Shown here: positions 27,289-36,038 of the stretch, piece by piece
How positions within the stretch are numbered: position 1 is the first letter of the stretch
Layout: each line of letters starts with the position of its first letter
Assembly (NCBI GenBank): GCA_963703355.1
Contig: OY969813.1
Coordinates: 3,906,001 to 3,970,000 of the forward strand
Length of the DNA stretch: 64,000 nt
Source of the DNA: Puia sp963703355
GTDB taxonomy: Bacteria > Bacteroidota > Bacteroidia > Chitinophagales > Chitinophagaceae
Reading direction: 5' to 3'
The notes under the pieces: model-generated
What the model saw: the letters and a program-made list of their open reading frames with translations, nothing else
Told to the model about the DNA's origin: nothing
The model's database searches: none
Translations under genes and position numbers: made by a program

Positions 27289-29856
27289 TCAGGCTGAGTT
27301 TCTCGCAGCATTAATGATCCCAAAAGAGCAGCGGATAATCAGTTTTTCATAAATCTTCTTCATTTCGGATCCAGTGTTTTCAGCTTCCCGATATTTTACA
27401 ATGGCATACTGCTGGATCGTACTGAGGGGTAATACAATCCTTTCCCGCATTTGAATGGACAGTTGTTCTATCGGATAATCCGACATAAGTTCCTGTTTAC
27501 CAGATAGTTTGAAGATGTATTTTTTTGTCAGTTCAAATTCATTAAAAATCAGCATCCAGATCTTGCCGTATTTTTCATGGCGTGAAAATGTTTCTGTAAG
27601 CGGGAAAAAACATTTTTTCATGGCCATTTCACTGTTATCCAGCAGTGTCTTAAAATAGGGAGAGTTGTTGTATAAATTTTTCACCTGCTTCCATTTGCCC
27701 TTTTTTTCCATTTCCTGTAAAGCAGCACCTACACCGTAATAACCTGTAACATTTTGTTTAAGCTGACTGAAGGCACCCACGAAAGGAATAGCCCTCAGGT
27801 CTTTGAGTTCCAGTTTTCCCGTGTTCTTCCTCTTACTTGGCCGGCTACCGATATTGGTTTCACCGTAAAACTGAAGAGGGCTTACCTCCACCAGATATTC
27901 AGCAAAATAGTCGTGATTTCTAAGTCCGGAATATGCCTGGTAACTGATGCTGGCCATTTCTGTTAACAGTTCTTCTTCTTCTTCAGTGAGCGTCACTTTG
28001 CGGGCTGAAAATAAGTCGTTGGCAATACCCGCGTGAACAAGCTGTTCAATATTGAATTGCGCAGAATCGATCGTTCCAAAATTCGAACTAACCGTCTGCC
28101 CCTGTATCGTCAGTTGTATTTCTTTATTGGCAATATTTCTTCCCAGGGAAGAATAAAACTTATGTGTTTTTCCACCCCCTCTTGCAGGAGGGCCACCACG
28201 TCCATCAAAGAAAACCACCCGAATGCCGTATTCCTCAGAAATCCTGGTAAGTTCTTCCTTGGCTTTATAAATGCTCCAGTTAGCCATTAAATAACCGCCG
28301 TCTTTTGTTCCGTCGGAAAAGCCAACCATGATCGTTTGGCTTTCATTTCTTCTTTTCAGATGTGCCCGGTACTCAGGAGTTGTGTACAGCGTTTCCATGA
28401 TTCCGGATGCATTCTGCAGATCGTCCACCGTTTCAAATAAGGGCACAATGTCAACCGAGATTTGTTCTTTCTTTATTCCGGCCAATAAAAACAGCGCGTA
28501 CACTTCCATTACATTTCGGGCTTTGTTACACTGGCTGATGATATATCTGTTACATCCCGATTCGCCATTTTTTTCCTGAATCGTTTTTATCGCACGAACA
28601 CTGGCTAGCGTGTCGTTGGTAATGTCATCTGTAAAAGCGGTCTTTGCAACGGCTTTCACATGTGCAAGTATTTTAATTCTTTCTTTTTCATCCAGCGATT
28701 CATAGTCGTCCGGAAATATGTTTTCCCGCTCGTTCACAATTTTGAGCACTTTTTCATGCACCGAACTTTCCTGCCGCAGATCCAATGTCGCAAAATGAAG
28801 TCCGAAAATCCGCATCTTACTGATGAAATTTTCTAGCATCGTTAGAAACAATCCATTATTTTGGAAGATGAGCACTTCACGGATCTTCAGCATGGATTTA
28901 AGCATGTCTGAATAATCCAGCGGTTTGGACGGATCCGGTGTAAATAATTCCTGGTACAACCTCTCTTCCCAATTTGCAATGATAACATCTACTTCTTTGA
29001 ACGTAAGTCTGCGTTTCAAACGACGAACGTCAAAATAATAACAACGCAGCAGCGCAGTCCGAAGAGATTCCGCAACTCTGATAGTGGTCTCCGTTTTTAC
29101 AAAGGGATTTCCATCCCGGTCTCCACCTGGCCAAAAACCCATCTGAATTACCGGATTTTTATCGCTTACTGCATCGGGGAATTGTGATTTCAGTGAGCTG
29201 AGAATTTTTCCACTGGCATGATAGAAAACGTTCTCCAGATACCAGATCAGACTGATCGCTTCATCATAAGGGGTCGGTTTTATTTTTTTGAAGAATGGAG
29301 TCTTTCCAAGCTGCTGCATGAACGTATTGATCTCAGCTGCGTTGTTTTGGATCACTGCACGTGAGAGATCATTGATGATTCCTAACACCGGTCCCGGATA
29401 AAATTGCGTAGGATGAGCAGTCAGCACAAGTCGAACGTCGTAGTCGATTAGTTTTTCTTTCAGCTCTTTCTCCTTGTCATATTGTATGATCTCCGATGAA
29501 AGATGCTTGAGTGTGCCGGGGCCGCCCATATCATTTACACTCGTAAAGGCAGCGTCTTCCAATGCGTCAAAAAGTACAACCTGCCGCTCTACATATTGCA
29601 CAAAACGAAAAAGGATATCCGATTTTTCACGGTCTGTCCCATCGGGGAAATGTTTGTTGAAAAATTCCTCCAATATCTGAACCGGACTCATTTTTTTGTG
29701 ATACCCGTCCTCACAATATGTCAGTAGAAGGGATAGAAAAACACCTGTTTTTTCTATCCTGTGAAATGGAAGTGAAGTAAAAAGACTATTGTAAAGCTGG
29801 AACTTGATACCCACCAGGTTTTTAAATTCCTGCAATCCCGAGGACTGGTTATTCAT
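27289..29856 (-). CDS. ppc: Phosphoenolpyruvate carboxylase
   Basis: Carboxylates PEP to oxaloacetate, feeding the TCA cycle and the aspartate family of amino acids; it is divergent from thrABC, which uses that aspartate. The 855-residue protein carries the catalytic motifs LVLTAHPTQ (H148), GFWPGGDRDGNPFV, MVGFSDGTKDGGY and the glycine-rich loop FFDGRGGPPARGGGKTH. The family usually ends in (Q/R)NTG, whose final glycine matters for activity; this protein ends AARNSA. Length is slightly short of the 880-960 residues of proteobacterial and plant enzymes, but no internal block is missing. Confidence 0.95.
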   Translation of the reverse strand: MNNQSSGLQEFKNLVGIKFQLYNSLFTSLPFHRIEKTGVFLSLLLTYCEDGYHKKMSPVQILEEFFNKHFPDGTDREKSDILFRFVQYVERQVVLFDALEDAAFTSVNDMGGPGTLKHLSSEIIQYDKEKELKEKLIDYDVRLVLTAHPTQFYPGPVLGIINDLSRAVIQNNAAEINTFMQQLGKTPFFKKIKPTPYDEAISLIWYLENVFYHASGKILSSLKSQFPDAVSDKNPVIQMGFWPGGDRDGNPFVKTETTIRVAESLRTALLRCYYFDVRRLKRRLTFKEVDVIIANWEERLYQELFTPDPSKPLDYSDMLKSMLKIREVLIFQNNGLFLTMLENFISKMRIFGLHFATLDLRQESSVHEKVLKIVNERENIFPDDYESLDEKERIKILAHVKAVAKTAFTDDITNDTLASVRAIKTIQEKNGESGCNRYIISQCNKARNVMEVYALFLLAGIKKEQISVDIVPLFETVDDLQNASGIMETLYTTPEYRAHLKRRNESQTIMVGFSDGTKDGGYLMANWSIYKAKEELTRISEEYGIRVVFFDGRGGPPARGGGKTHKFYSSLGRNIANKEIQLTIQGQTVSSNFGTIDSAQFNIEQLVHAGIANDLFSARKVTLTEEEEELLTEMASISYQAYSGLRNHDYFAEYLVEVSPLQFYGETNIGSRPSKRKNTGKLELKDLRAIPFVGAFSQLKQNVTGYYGVGAALQEMEKKGKWKQVKNLYNNSPYFKTLLDNSEMAMKKCFFPLTETFSRHEKYGKIWMLIFNEFELTKKYIFKLSGKQELMSDYPIEQLSIQMRERIVLPLSTIQQYAIVKYREAENTGSEMKKIYEKLIIRCSFGIINAARNSA

Positions 29857-29982
29857 AAGCGAATTTAAAATTCATTCAACAAATCGAACAATTAATAAGT
29901 AGAAAATCAAAACAAATGGAGAAATTCATTTGATATAGTATAAATTATCATGATTTGTTTCAATTTCATTAATATAATTCGT

Positions 29983-29990
29983 TAGCTTTG
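29983..29990 (+). promoter_or_regulatory. -7 box of the thr operon promoter
   Basis: TAGCTTTG matches TAnnTTTG perfectly. A TTTC at 29958-29961, 21 bases upstream, is a weak -33 candidate. Predicted transcription starts around 29997, just before the leader-peptide ATG at 30004. Confidence 0.6.
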
Positions 29991-30003
29991 TTGCTCTTTA
30001 TAA

Positions 30004-30093
30004 ATGAGTCATCCGGTCAATCATATTAACAATATTTCTGTTTTTACCCTCGCCACCGGTGGTATCATTTCAATTATTACAACGACCCTTTAA
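30004..30093 (+). CDS. thr operon leader peptide (29 aa)
   Basis: A 29-codon frame from ATG 30004 to TAA 30091-30093. The first half is MSHPVNHINNISVF; the second half, TLATGGIISIITTTL, contains five threonines and four isoleucines. This composition is what is seen in known threonine-operon leader peptides, where Thr- and Ile-tRNA charging is sensed by ribosome stalling. A stem ACCCT/AGGGT (30085-30097) overlaps the stop codon and would be melted by a terminating ribosome. thrA starts 90 bases downstream. The peptide is too short for standard gene callers. Attenuation is inferred; the terminator here is less clean than the ilv one. Confidence 0.8.
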   Translation: MSHPVNHINNISVFTLATGGIISIITTTL

Positions 30094-30125
30094 GGGTTGT
30101 ACAATTTCATATCATCCCCGGGCAC

Positions 30126-30160
30126 AGGCTTTTTATAAAAAGGCCTTCTATTTTCAACTT
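30126..30160 (+). terminator. Candidate thr attenuator
   Basis: AGGCTTTTT (30126-30134), two-base turn, AAAAAGGCCT (30137-30146) form a 9-bp stem with one bulged G, followed by TCTATTTTCAACTTTTTCTTTT. It sits between the leader peptide and the thrA start. The stem is A/T-heavy at its loop end, so confidence is moderate. Confidence 0.5.
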
Positions 30161-30182
30161 TTTCTTTTATCAATTCTATTAT

Positions 30183-32627
30183 ATGCAGGTTTTAAAGTTT
30201 GGAGGCTCATCGGTTGCCAATGCAGTGAATATGGGCAAATGCATGGCAATTATCAGTGGGGTCAGGGATCGTGATAAGACAATCGTGGTGGTTTCCGCCC
30301 TGGGTGGTGTTACGGACACGCTATTGCATTGCGCTTCGGCCGCAGCAGCGGGTGATGAAAACTACGCAGAATCTTTGAAGGCAATAGAACAGAGACATTT
30401 GGACGCAGTGAGGGAACTGATTCCCGTTACCAGTCAGAGCAGTATCCTAAGTATGGTAAAAAAAACCTGCAATGAGCTGGAAGATCTTTTCAAAGGTATC
30501 TTTTTATTAAGGGAACTTTCAGCCCGTACCAAAGATGCCGTACTGAGTTTCGGTGAATTGTTGTCGTCGAGGATTCTTGCTGCAAGCCTGGCCGCAAAGG
30601 AGATTCCAAACTGCTGGAAAGATTCACGCGAACTGATCATTACCGATTCCAGATTTGGACATGCCATGGTGGATTTTCCGGCAACACAGAAAAAAATAGA
30701 CGCCTGGTTCCAACATAACGGGGTTATGCTTTTCATCGTGCCGGGTTTCATTGCTTCAGATGCACTGGGTATAACAACTACACTGGGGAGGGGTGGGTCG
30801 GATTATACCGCAGCGATATTTGGAAATGCGTTAAATAGTAACAGAATCGAAATATGGACCGATGTTTCCGGTATGATGACCGCTGATCCGCGACTTGTAA
30901 GCAATGCGAGGGTAATACCCGATATTTCTTATCAGGAAGCCATGGAACTTTCGCATTTCGGCGCCAAGGTAATCTATCCACCAACATTGCAACCGGTCAT
31001 GAATAAAGGAATTCCGGTCTGGATAAAAAACACCTTCGCACCAGACGATCCCGGAACGCTCATCGAGAAAGTTTCTACTACTCCTGGCAACAGCATCCGC
31101 GGCATTTCAAGCATACACAGAATCGCGTTACTTAGTCTGGAAGGTAGCGGCATGATTGGCATTCCGGGATTCTCAAAAAGATTATTTGAGTCCCTTTCAA
31201 GACAACAGATCAATGTGATCCTAATAACTCAGGCATCGTCGGAACATTCCATTTGTGTTGGAGTAGACAGCTCGCAGGCTGCGATAGCAAAAGTTTCTAT
31301 TGACGATGCGTTTGCTCAGGAAATAAATGCAGGTACGGTGTTGCCGTTGATAGTGGAAGAAGAACTGGCCATAGTGGCGTTGGTAGGGGACAATATGAAG
31401 AGTCATCCGGGAATCAGCGGAAAACTATTTGGTGTATTGGGCCGGAACGGAATAAATGTGCGCGCGATTGCACAGGGATCCTCTGAAAGAAATATCTCTG
31501 CGGTTATATCCACTAAAGACGTCAAAAAAGCCGTCAACTCTTTACACGAAGAATTTTTTGAAGCAACCTATAAACAATTGAATTTGTTCATTACCGGCAC
31601 TGGTAATGTGGGAAAAAGACTGATTGCGCAATTACTTCAACAAAAACATTTTCTGCTGGACCAGCTTCGGTTACAGGTGCGCGTTACAGGGCTTGCCAAC
31701 AGTCGTCAGATGCTGATCCAGGAAGAAGGCATCGATCTGAACAACTGGCAGCAGGAATTGGAGCGAGGTAATACCATGCATCTCAGAGATTACATAAAGA
31801 ACATACAAACCAAGAATCTTCGCAATTCGGTATTTGTGGATGTTACTGCAAACAAAGAAGTCGCGCTCGGATATGAACATTTGCTGCAGAAAAGTATTGC
31901 AGTGGTTGCCTGCAATAAAATAGCAAGTTCTTCACCTTATGTTTACTATCGCAGACTGAAAGACCTTTCCAAGGAGTTCAATGCCGCTTATTATTTTGAA
32001 ACCAATGTAGGAGCGGGTTTGCCAGTGATCGGCACACTCAATGACCTGTTACGAAGCGGGGATAAAATAAGAAAGATCGAAGCCGTTCTGAGTGGTACGC
32101 TTAATTTCGTTTTCAATCATTATGACGGAAAGTCAAAATTTGCAGATGTGGTGAAACAGGCTCAGGATGAAGGATACACGGAACCCGATCCAAGGCTTGA
32201 CCTCAGCGGTACCGACGTGATGCGCAAGATTATGATCCTGGCACGTGAAGCCGGCAATGCTATTGAAATGGAAGATATCAGCAATAAACTGTTTCTGCCG
32301 GCTTCCTGTATGGAAGGTTCAGTTGAAGATTTCTATAAGGCCATGGCAAAGGAAGAAATACATTTTAAAAAATTATATGATGCCGCCCACGCAGAGGGGA
32401 AGAAATTAAAATTTGTAGCGCGATACGAAAATGGAAAAGCTTCGGTGGGATTGCAGCATGTAGGGCCCTCACATGATTTTTACCATCTTTATGGAAAGGA
32501 TAATATTGTATTGTTTTATACCGATCGCTATCCTGAACAGCCTCTGGTGATCAAAGGCGCGGGCGCAGGTGCGGATGTAACTGCCTCAGGTGTTTTTGCC
32601 GATATCATTCGCGCTGCCAATGCGTAA
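30183..32627 (+). CDS. thrA: Bifunctional aspartokinase / homoserine dehydrogenase
   Basis: First and third enzymes of threonine/methionine synthesis in one 814-residue chain. The N-terminal kinase begins VLKFGGSSVANAVNMGK and has the TLGRGGSDYTAAIFG nucleotide/substrate loop near residue 200; two ACT regulatory segments follow (about residues 310-460; VALVGDNMKSHPGISGKLFG is in the second); the C-terminal dehydrogenase opens with the dinucleotide-binding FITGTGNVGKRLIAQLL near residue 468 and contains GAGLPVIGTLNDLLRSGD and DLSGTDVMRKIMILAREAG. ACT domains imply threonine feedback control. It follows the Thr/Ile leader peptide and is followed by thrB after nine bases. Confidence 0.97.
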   Translation: MQVLKFGGSSVANAVNMGKCMAIISGVRDRDKTIVVVSALGGVTDTLLHCASAAAAGDENYAESLKAIEQRHLDAVRELIPVTSQSSILSMVKKTCNELEDLFKGIFLLRELSARTKDAVLSFGELLSSRILAASLAAKEIPNCWKDSRELIITDSRFGHAMVDFPATQKKIDAWFQHNGVMLFIVPGFIASDALGITTTLGRGGSDYTAAIFGNALNSNRIEIWTDVSGMMTADPRLVSNARVIPDISYQEAMELSHFGAKVIYPPTLQPVMNKGIPVWIKNTFAPDDPGTLIEKVSTTPGNSIRGISSIHRIALLSLEGSGMIGIPGFSKRLFESLSRQQINVILITQASSEHSICVGVDSSQAAIAKVSIDDAFAQEINAGTVLPLIVEEELAIVALVGDNMKSHPGISGKLFGVLGRNGINVRAIAQGSSERNISAVISTKDVKKAVNSLHEEFFEATYKQLNLFITGTGNVGKRLIAQLLQQKHFLLDQLRLQVRVTGLANSRQMLIQEEGIDLNNWQQELERGNTMHLRDYIKNIQTKNLRNSVFVDVTANKEVALGYEHLLQKSIAVVACNKIASSSPYVYYRRLKDLSKEFNAAYYFETNVGAGLPVIGTLNDLLRSGDKIRKIEAVLSGTLNFVFNHYDGKSKFADVVKQAQDEGYTEPDPRLDLSGTDVMRKIMILAREAGNAIEMEDISNKLFLPASCMEGSVEDFYKAMAKEEIHFKKLYDAAHAEGKKLKFVARYENGKASVGLQHVGPSHDFYHLYGKDNIVLFYTDRYPEQPLVIKGAGAGADVTASGVFADIIRAANA

Positions 32628-32636
32628 ATTATTGCT

Positions 32637-33560
32637 ATGAATGAAATTACTGTGCACGCCCCGGCCACTGTAGCAAACCTGGTTTGTGGATTTGATGTTC
32701 TTGGATTATGTCTGGCAGAACCGTTTGACATTATGAAGGTTCGACTGCTCGACAAAAAAGAAATAATTATTCGCACAACAGATAATTTTCCGCTTCCCTC
32801 AGATCCTTCCCTGAATACTGCAGGAGCACCGCTGTTGGAAATGCTTTCGGTATTAGATAGGAACGTTGGCTTTGAAGTTATCATTACCAAACAAATAAAG
32901 CCAGGCAGCGGCATTGGTTCCAGCGCGGCCAGTGCAGCGGGTGCTGTGTTTGCTGCAAATGAACTTCTGGGAAATATATTTTCGAAAGAAGAATTGGTAA
33001 GGTTTGCCATGTTTGGAGAAAAAGTAGCCTCGGGAGTTAAGCATGCCGACAATATAGCACCCTGTATATACGGAGGTGTGACGCTCATCAGGTCCATTTT
33101 TCCCTTAGATATCATTCCCATTTCGTCTCCGCCATTATTTGTATCTGTGTTACACCCGCAGATAGAAGTAAGAACTTCAGATGCAAGAGAAATATTAAGA
33201 AAGGAAGTGTTGCTTAAAGATGCCATCAGGCAATGGGGAAATATCGGCGGACTTGTAGCCGGATTGATGAAAGGCGACTATGAACTGATCGGCAGATCCC
33301 TTGAAGACGTGATCATTGAACCGGTACGATCTATTCTGATTCCGGGATTTGATAAAATCAAATCAGAATGTAAATGGGCAGGTGCTATCGGTGGGGGTAT
33401 CTCTGGTTCGGGGCCTTCCATTTTTATGCTCAGTAAAGATGAAGCGACCGCGCAATTGGTTGCCGAAGTAATGAAATCCATTTATGAGAATATCGGGGTG
33501 AGCTATCATACTTATGTTACAACGGTGAATCACCAGGGGGTGAAAAAGCAGAAGGCTTAA
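32637..33560 (+). CDS. thrB: Homoserine kinase
   Basis: Phosphorylates homoserine, the fourth enzyme of threonine synthesis. A GHMP-kinase of 307 residues: N-terminal VHAPATVANLVCGFDVLGL, ATP-binding loop KPGSGIGSSAASAAGAV near residue 85, and the C-terminal GGGISGSGPSIFML motif. It starts nine bases after thrA and its TAA stop lies inside the first heptamer of the array that fills the gap to thrC. Confidence 0.96.
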   Translation: MNEITVHAPATVANLVCGFDVLGLCLAEPFDIMKVRLLDKKEIIIRTTDNFPLPSDPSLNTAGAPLLEMLSVLDRNVGFEVIITKQIKPGSGIGSSAASAAGAVFAANELLGNIFSKEELVRFAMFGEKVASGVKHADNIAPCIYGGVTLIRSIFPLDIIPISSPPLFVSVLHPQIEVRTSDAREILRKEVLLKDAIRQWGNIGGLVAGLMKGDYELIGRSLEDVIIEPVRSILIPGFDKIKSECKWAGAIGGGISGSGPSIFMLSKDEATAQLVAEVMKSIYENIGVSYHTYVTTVNHQGVKKQKA

Positions 33561-33638
33561 AGCCTAAAGCCTAAAGCTTAAAGCTTAAAGCCCAAAGCAT
33601 TGCGCTTTACGCCTTACGCCTTAAGCCTTACGCCTTAC
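33556..33638. repeat. Facing heptamer arrays between thrB and thrC (6 + 5 units)
   Basis: Left arm 33556-33597: CTTAAAG, CCTAAAG, CCTAAAG, CTTAAAG, CTTAAAG, CCCAAAG. Right arm 33604-33638: GCTTTAC, GCCTTAC, GCCTTAA, GCCTTAC, GCCTTAC. The arms are reverse-complement-like and only six bases apart, so a long imperfect hairpin is possible. The left arm begins at the thrB stop codon. Confidence 0.92.
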
Positions 33639-33678
33639 GCGTAACAAAATGCTATGATAAAAAAATGAATAAATCATC

Positions 33679-34977
33679 ATGTTATTTTATAATTTAAACA
33701 AGCCTTCAGAAAAAGTAGATTTCAGAACAGCAACCATTCAGGGCCTTGGTTCAGAGAAAGGATTATTTTTTCCCGAGCGTATTCCTGCATTTTCTTCTTC
33801 ATGGATTAACAACCTGGAAAATATTTCGAATGAAGAAATTGCCTGGTATGTTATTAATGAATATGTGGGCGATGCCATTCCTGAAAAAATATTAAGACAG
33901 ATAGTCGCTGAAACGATTGCCTTCGACATCCCGCTTGTTCAGATTTCCGAAAATATTTTTACGCTTGAATTGTTTCATGGCCCTACATTGGCCTTCAAAG
34001 ACATTGGTGCACGATTTATGAGTCGTTGTCTGGCTTATTTCATGAAGGATGAACAACGACCGGTGACTGTTTTGGTAGCCACTTCCGGAGACACGGGAGG
34101 AGCCGTTGCCAGTGGTTTTTTCGAAGTGAAGGGGGTTGATGTGGTTATCCTATATCCATCCGGGAAAGTGAGTACCGTACAGGAATTGCAACTCACAACG
34201 CCTGGAAAAAATATATCCGCGTTCGAAGTACAGGGAAGCTTTGACGATTGTCAGGCGCTGGTAAAACAGGCTTTCTCTGACAAAGAATTAAATGAGAAAA
34301 TCTTTTTAACCTCGGCGAATTCGATCAACGTAGCTCGCTGGCTACCGCAACAGATTTATTATTTTCTGGCATGGAAACAATGGAAAAATAAATCCAGGCC
34401 ACCCGTCATATCCGTGCCAAGTGGCAATTTTGGAAATATCTGCGCGGGTTTGCTGGCTTATCATTCGGGACTTCCTGTAAAACATTTTATTGCAGCCTGC
34501 AATATAAATGCAGTGATTCCGAATTATCTGAAAACAGGTGTTTATCGTCCGGTAAAAGCAGTGGCCAGTTTTTCGAATGCGATGGACGTGGGCGATCCCA
34601 GTAATTTTGTACGTATTCTCGAATTGTTCCACGATGAAATGGAACCGCTGAAAAACATGATGAGCAGTGAAAGCATTTCAGATAAAGAAACAGGAGCTGC
34701 CATACAAACTCTTCATCACGAATATCATTATCAGGCGGATCCACACGGAGCGGTTGGATGGCTTGCTTTGCAGCGTTGGCTCGCCAATCACCCTGATCAG
34801 CAAGGAATATTCCTTGAAACTGCGCACCCTGTTAAATTCCCCGAAACGGTAGAAAAATTCTCGGGCGAAGCGGTCAAAATTCCCGAAGCGGTTAGAACGC
34901 TTTTCAATAAAAAAAGAACTTCCCGGAAAATACCGGCTGATTATGCTGTATTCAGGAACGAATTATTAGGAATCTAA
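33679..34977 (+). CDS. thrC: Threonine synthase
   Basis: Converts O-phosphohomoserine to threonine with pyridoxal phosphate. The 432-residue product has the family start FYNLNKPSEKVDFRTATIQG, the cofactor lysine K107 in GPTLAFKDIGARFMSR, and the phosphate-binding TSGDTGGAVASGF loop. Members of this size belong to the fungal/enterobacterial-type family rather than the plant type. It completes thrABC; it is separated from thrB by a gap filled with heptamer arrays, so its expression could be uncoupled from thrAB. Confidence 0.97.
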   Translation: MLFYNLNKPSEKVDFRTATIQGLGSEKGLFFPERIPAFSSSWINNLENISNEEIAWYVINEYVGDAIPEKILRQIVAETIAFDIPLVQISENIFTLELFHGPTLAFKDIGARFMSRCLAYFMKDEQRPVTVLVATSGDTGGAVASGFFEVKGVDVVILYPSGKVSTVQELQLTTPGKNISAFEVQGSFDDCQALVKQAFSDKELNEKIFLTSANSINVARWLPQQIYYFLAWKQWKNKSRPPVISVPSGNFGNICAGLLAYHSGLPVKHFIAACNINAVIPNYLKTGVYRPVKAVASFSNAMDVGDPSNFVRILELFHDEMEPLKNMMSSESISDKETGAAIQTLHHEYHYQADPHGAVGWLALQRWLANHPDQQGIFLETAHPVKFPETVEKFSGEAVKIPEAVRTLFNKKRTSRKIPADYAVFRNELLGI

Positions 34978-35065
34978 GGCTGGCCCATTTTATCCCTGAA
35001 GATTTTTCAGCCGTTTTTCAAGAGCGTTTCTTTATTTTTATAGCCTTAAACCTTAAAAATAAAAT

Positions 35066-35716
35066 ATGAAAAAGCTGAAACAACTTTTCCTGCTTACCTG
35101 TATATCGTTCATGGCTACCCGTGGATTTGCACAGAAAGTGAAACTTGAAGAAGGAGATTTATCCCCGCTGAAATCTGAAAAAACACTGGCTTTTGCGTTT
35201 ACTTATGATAGCATGATGATAGGTAGTAGTGGGCACGGACATCCGCCCGGACCTCCGCACCCTCCGGGACCACATTCACATAGCCAACAGACAGAGGCGG
35301 AATACGTTGCAAAACACACGGAAGACTATAATAAAAAATCACCCGGAAAAGGAGATGAATGGGCAAAGGCCTGGAAAGACGATCGGGAAACGTTATATGA
35401 ACCCGGCTTCACCAAGGAATTCGAAAAGTATGGCGGACTTCAGCCCGATCCAAAGGCGAAGTATACCCTGATATTCAAAACCACCAATACGGAACCTGGA
35501 TTTAACGTCGGCTTTATGCGCCACAATGCCGAAATCAGCGGAGTAGCCTGGATTGTTGAATCTGGCAATCAATCGCACGTGATTGCTAAAATAAGTGTAG
35601 TAAATTCTCCGGGGGGCAGCTTTTTTGAAAACGATTATGCCACGGATGAACGAATTTCGACGGCTTATAGTGAAGCGGGCAGGGCATTGGGATATTTCAT
35701 AAAAGGCAAACTCTGA
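35066..35716 (+). CDS. Secreted hypothetical protein with His/Pro/Gly-rich segment
   Basis: I do not recognise the family. The 216-residue product has a clear signal peptide (residues 1-22, ending TRGFAQ), so it is periplasmic or cell-surface. Residues 54-73 hold a low-complexity GHGHPPGPPHPPGPHSHS stretch with six histidines, which could bind metal. The rest is a small alpha/beta domain with YTLIFKTTNTEPGFNVGFM and ISGVAWIVESG strands and a C-terminal YSEAGRALGYFIKGKL helix. It lies alone between thrC and the rpoB terminator, close to the presumed rearrangement endpoint. Confidence 0.75.
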   Translation: MKKLKQLFLLTCISFMATRGFAQKVKLEEGDLSPLKSEKTLAFAFTYDSMMIGSSGHGHPPGPPHPPGPHSHSQQTEAEYVAKHTEDYNKKSPGKGDEWAKAWKDDRETLYEPGFTKEFEKYGGLQPDPKAKYTLIFKTTNTEPGFNVGFMRHNAEISGVAWIVESGNQSHVIAKISVVNSPGGSFFENDYATDERISTAYSEAGRALGYFIKGKL

Positions 35717-35952
35717 CTTTTCACGTATAATCTTATTTTATATACGTCCTAACATAGGGTGGATTGATTCAGGTTTACACCTGACCCGCCGGGGACCCGC
35801 TCAGGGGTTGCTCAGGGGGTGCTGGGGGGTAGGCCCCAGCATACTCCCGGTAAATTCCAAGAAGTTGCTCAAAATATTAGAATAAAACCGTATTTATTCT
35901 GTGTGGAATGTCTGACAAAGTCCTTTTGGAAATTTCTTTAGAGCCGCGAAAC
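35717..35952. other. Intergenic region with four G-runs and a GC-rich hairpin
   Basis: No gene is supported. Four G-tracts on the plus strand, GGGG (35791-35794), GGGG (35804-35807), GGGGG (35815-35819) and GGGGGG (35824-35829), with loops of 9, 7 and 4 bases, fit a G-quadruplex pattern. The last overlaps a 7-bp stem GCTGGGG / CCCCAGC (35821-35840). The tract reads like degenerate copies of GCTCAGGGGTT and is far richer in G than its surroundings. Confidence 0.6.
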
Positions 35953-35986
35953 GAAAAAACCCTCCCAGAACTGTCTGGGAGGGTTT
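35953..35986 (-). terminator. Intrinsic terminator of rpoB
   Basis: A 13-bp stem (AAACCCTCCCAGA / TCTGGGAGGGTTT, loop four bases). Read on the minus strand it is followed by TTTTTTCG, about 50 bases after the rpoB stop. It ends the rpoB transcript, as expected if rpoC is not downstream. Confidence 0.9.
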
Positions 35987-36003
35987 GTATTTTATAAGCA
36001 TTA

Positions 36004-36038
36004 GGCTTTACGCTTTGAGCTTTAAGCTATTAGCTTGA
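36004..36038. repeat. Heptamer array abutting the rpoB stop codon (5 units)
   Basis: GGCTTTA, CGCTTTG, AGCTTTA, AGCTATT, AGCTTGA in exact 7-base register, the last unit ending one base before the rpoB stop codon (36039-36041). Single arm, between the stop and the terminator. Confidence 0.75.

Noticed and set aside
10387..35781. Shared inverted 9-mer GGTGTAAAC (10387-10395 and 35773-35781) as recombination site for the presumed inversion
   Set aside because: A 9-base match between two short regions on either strand is expected by chance about every other comparison; too weak to claim.
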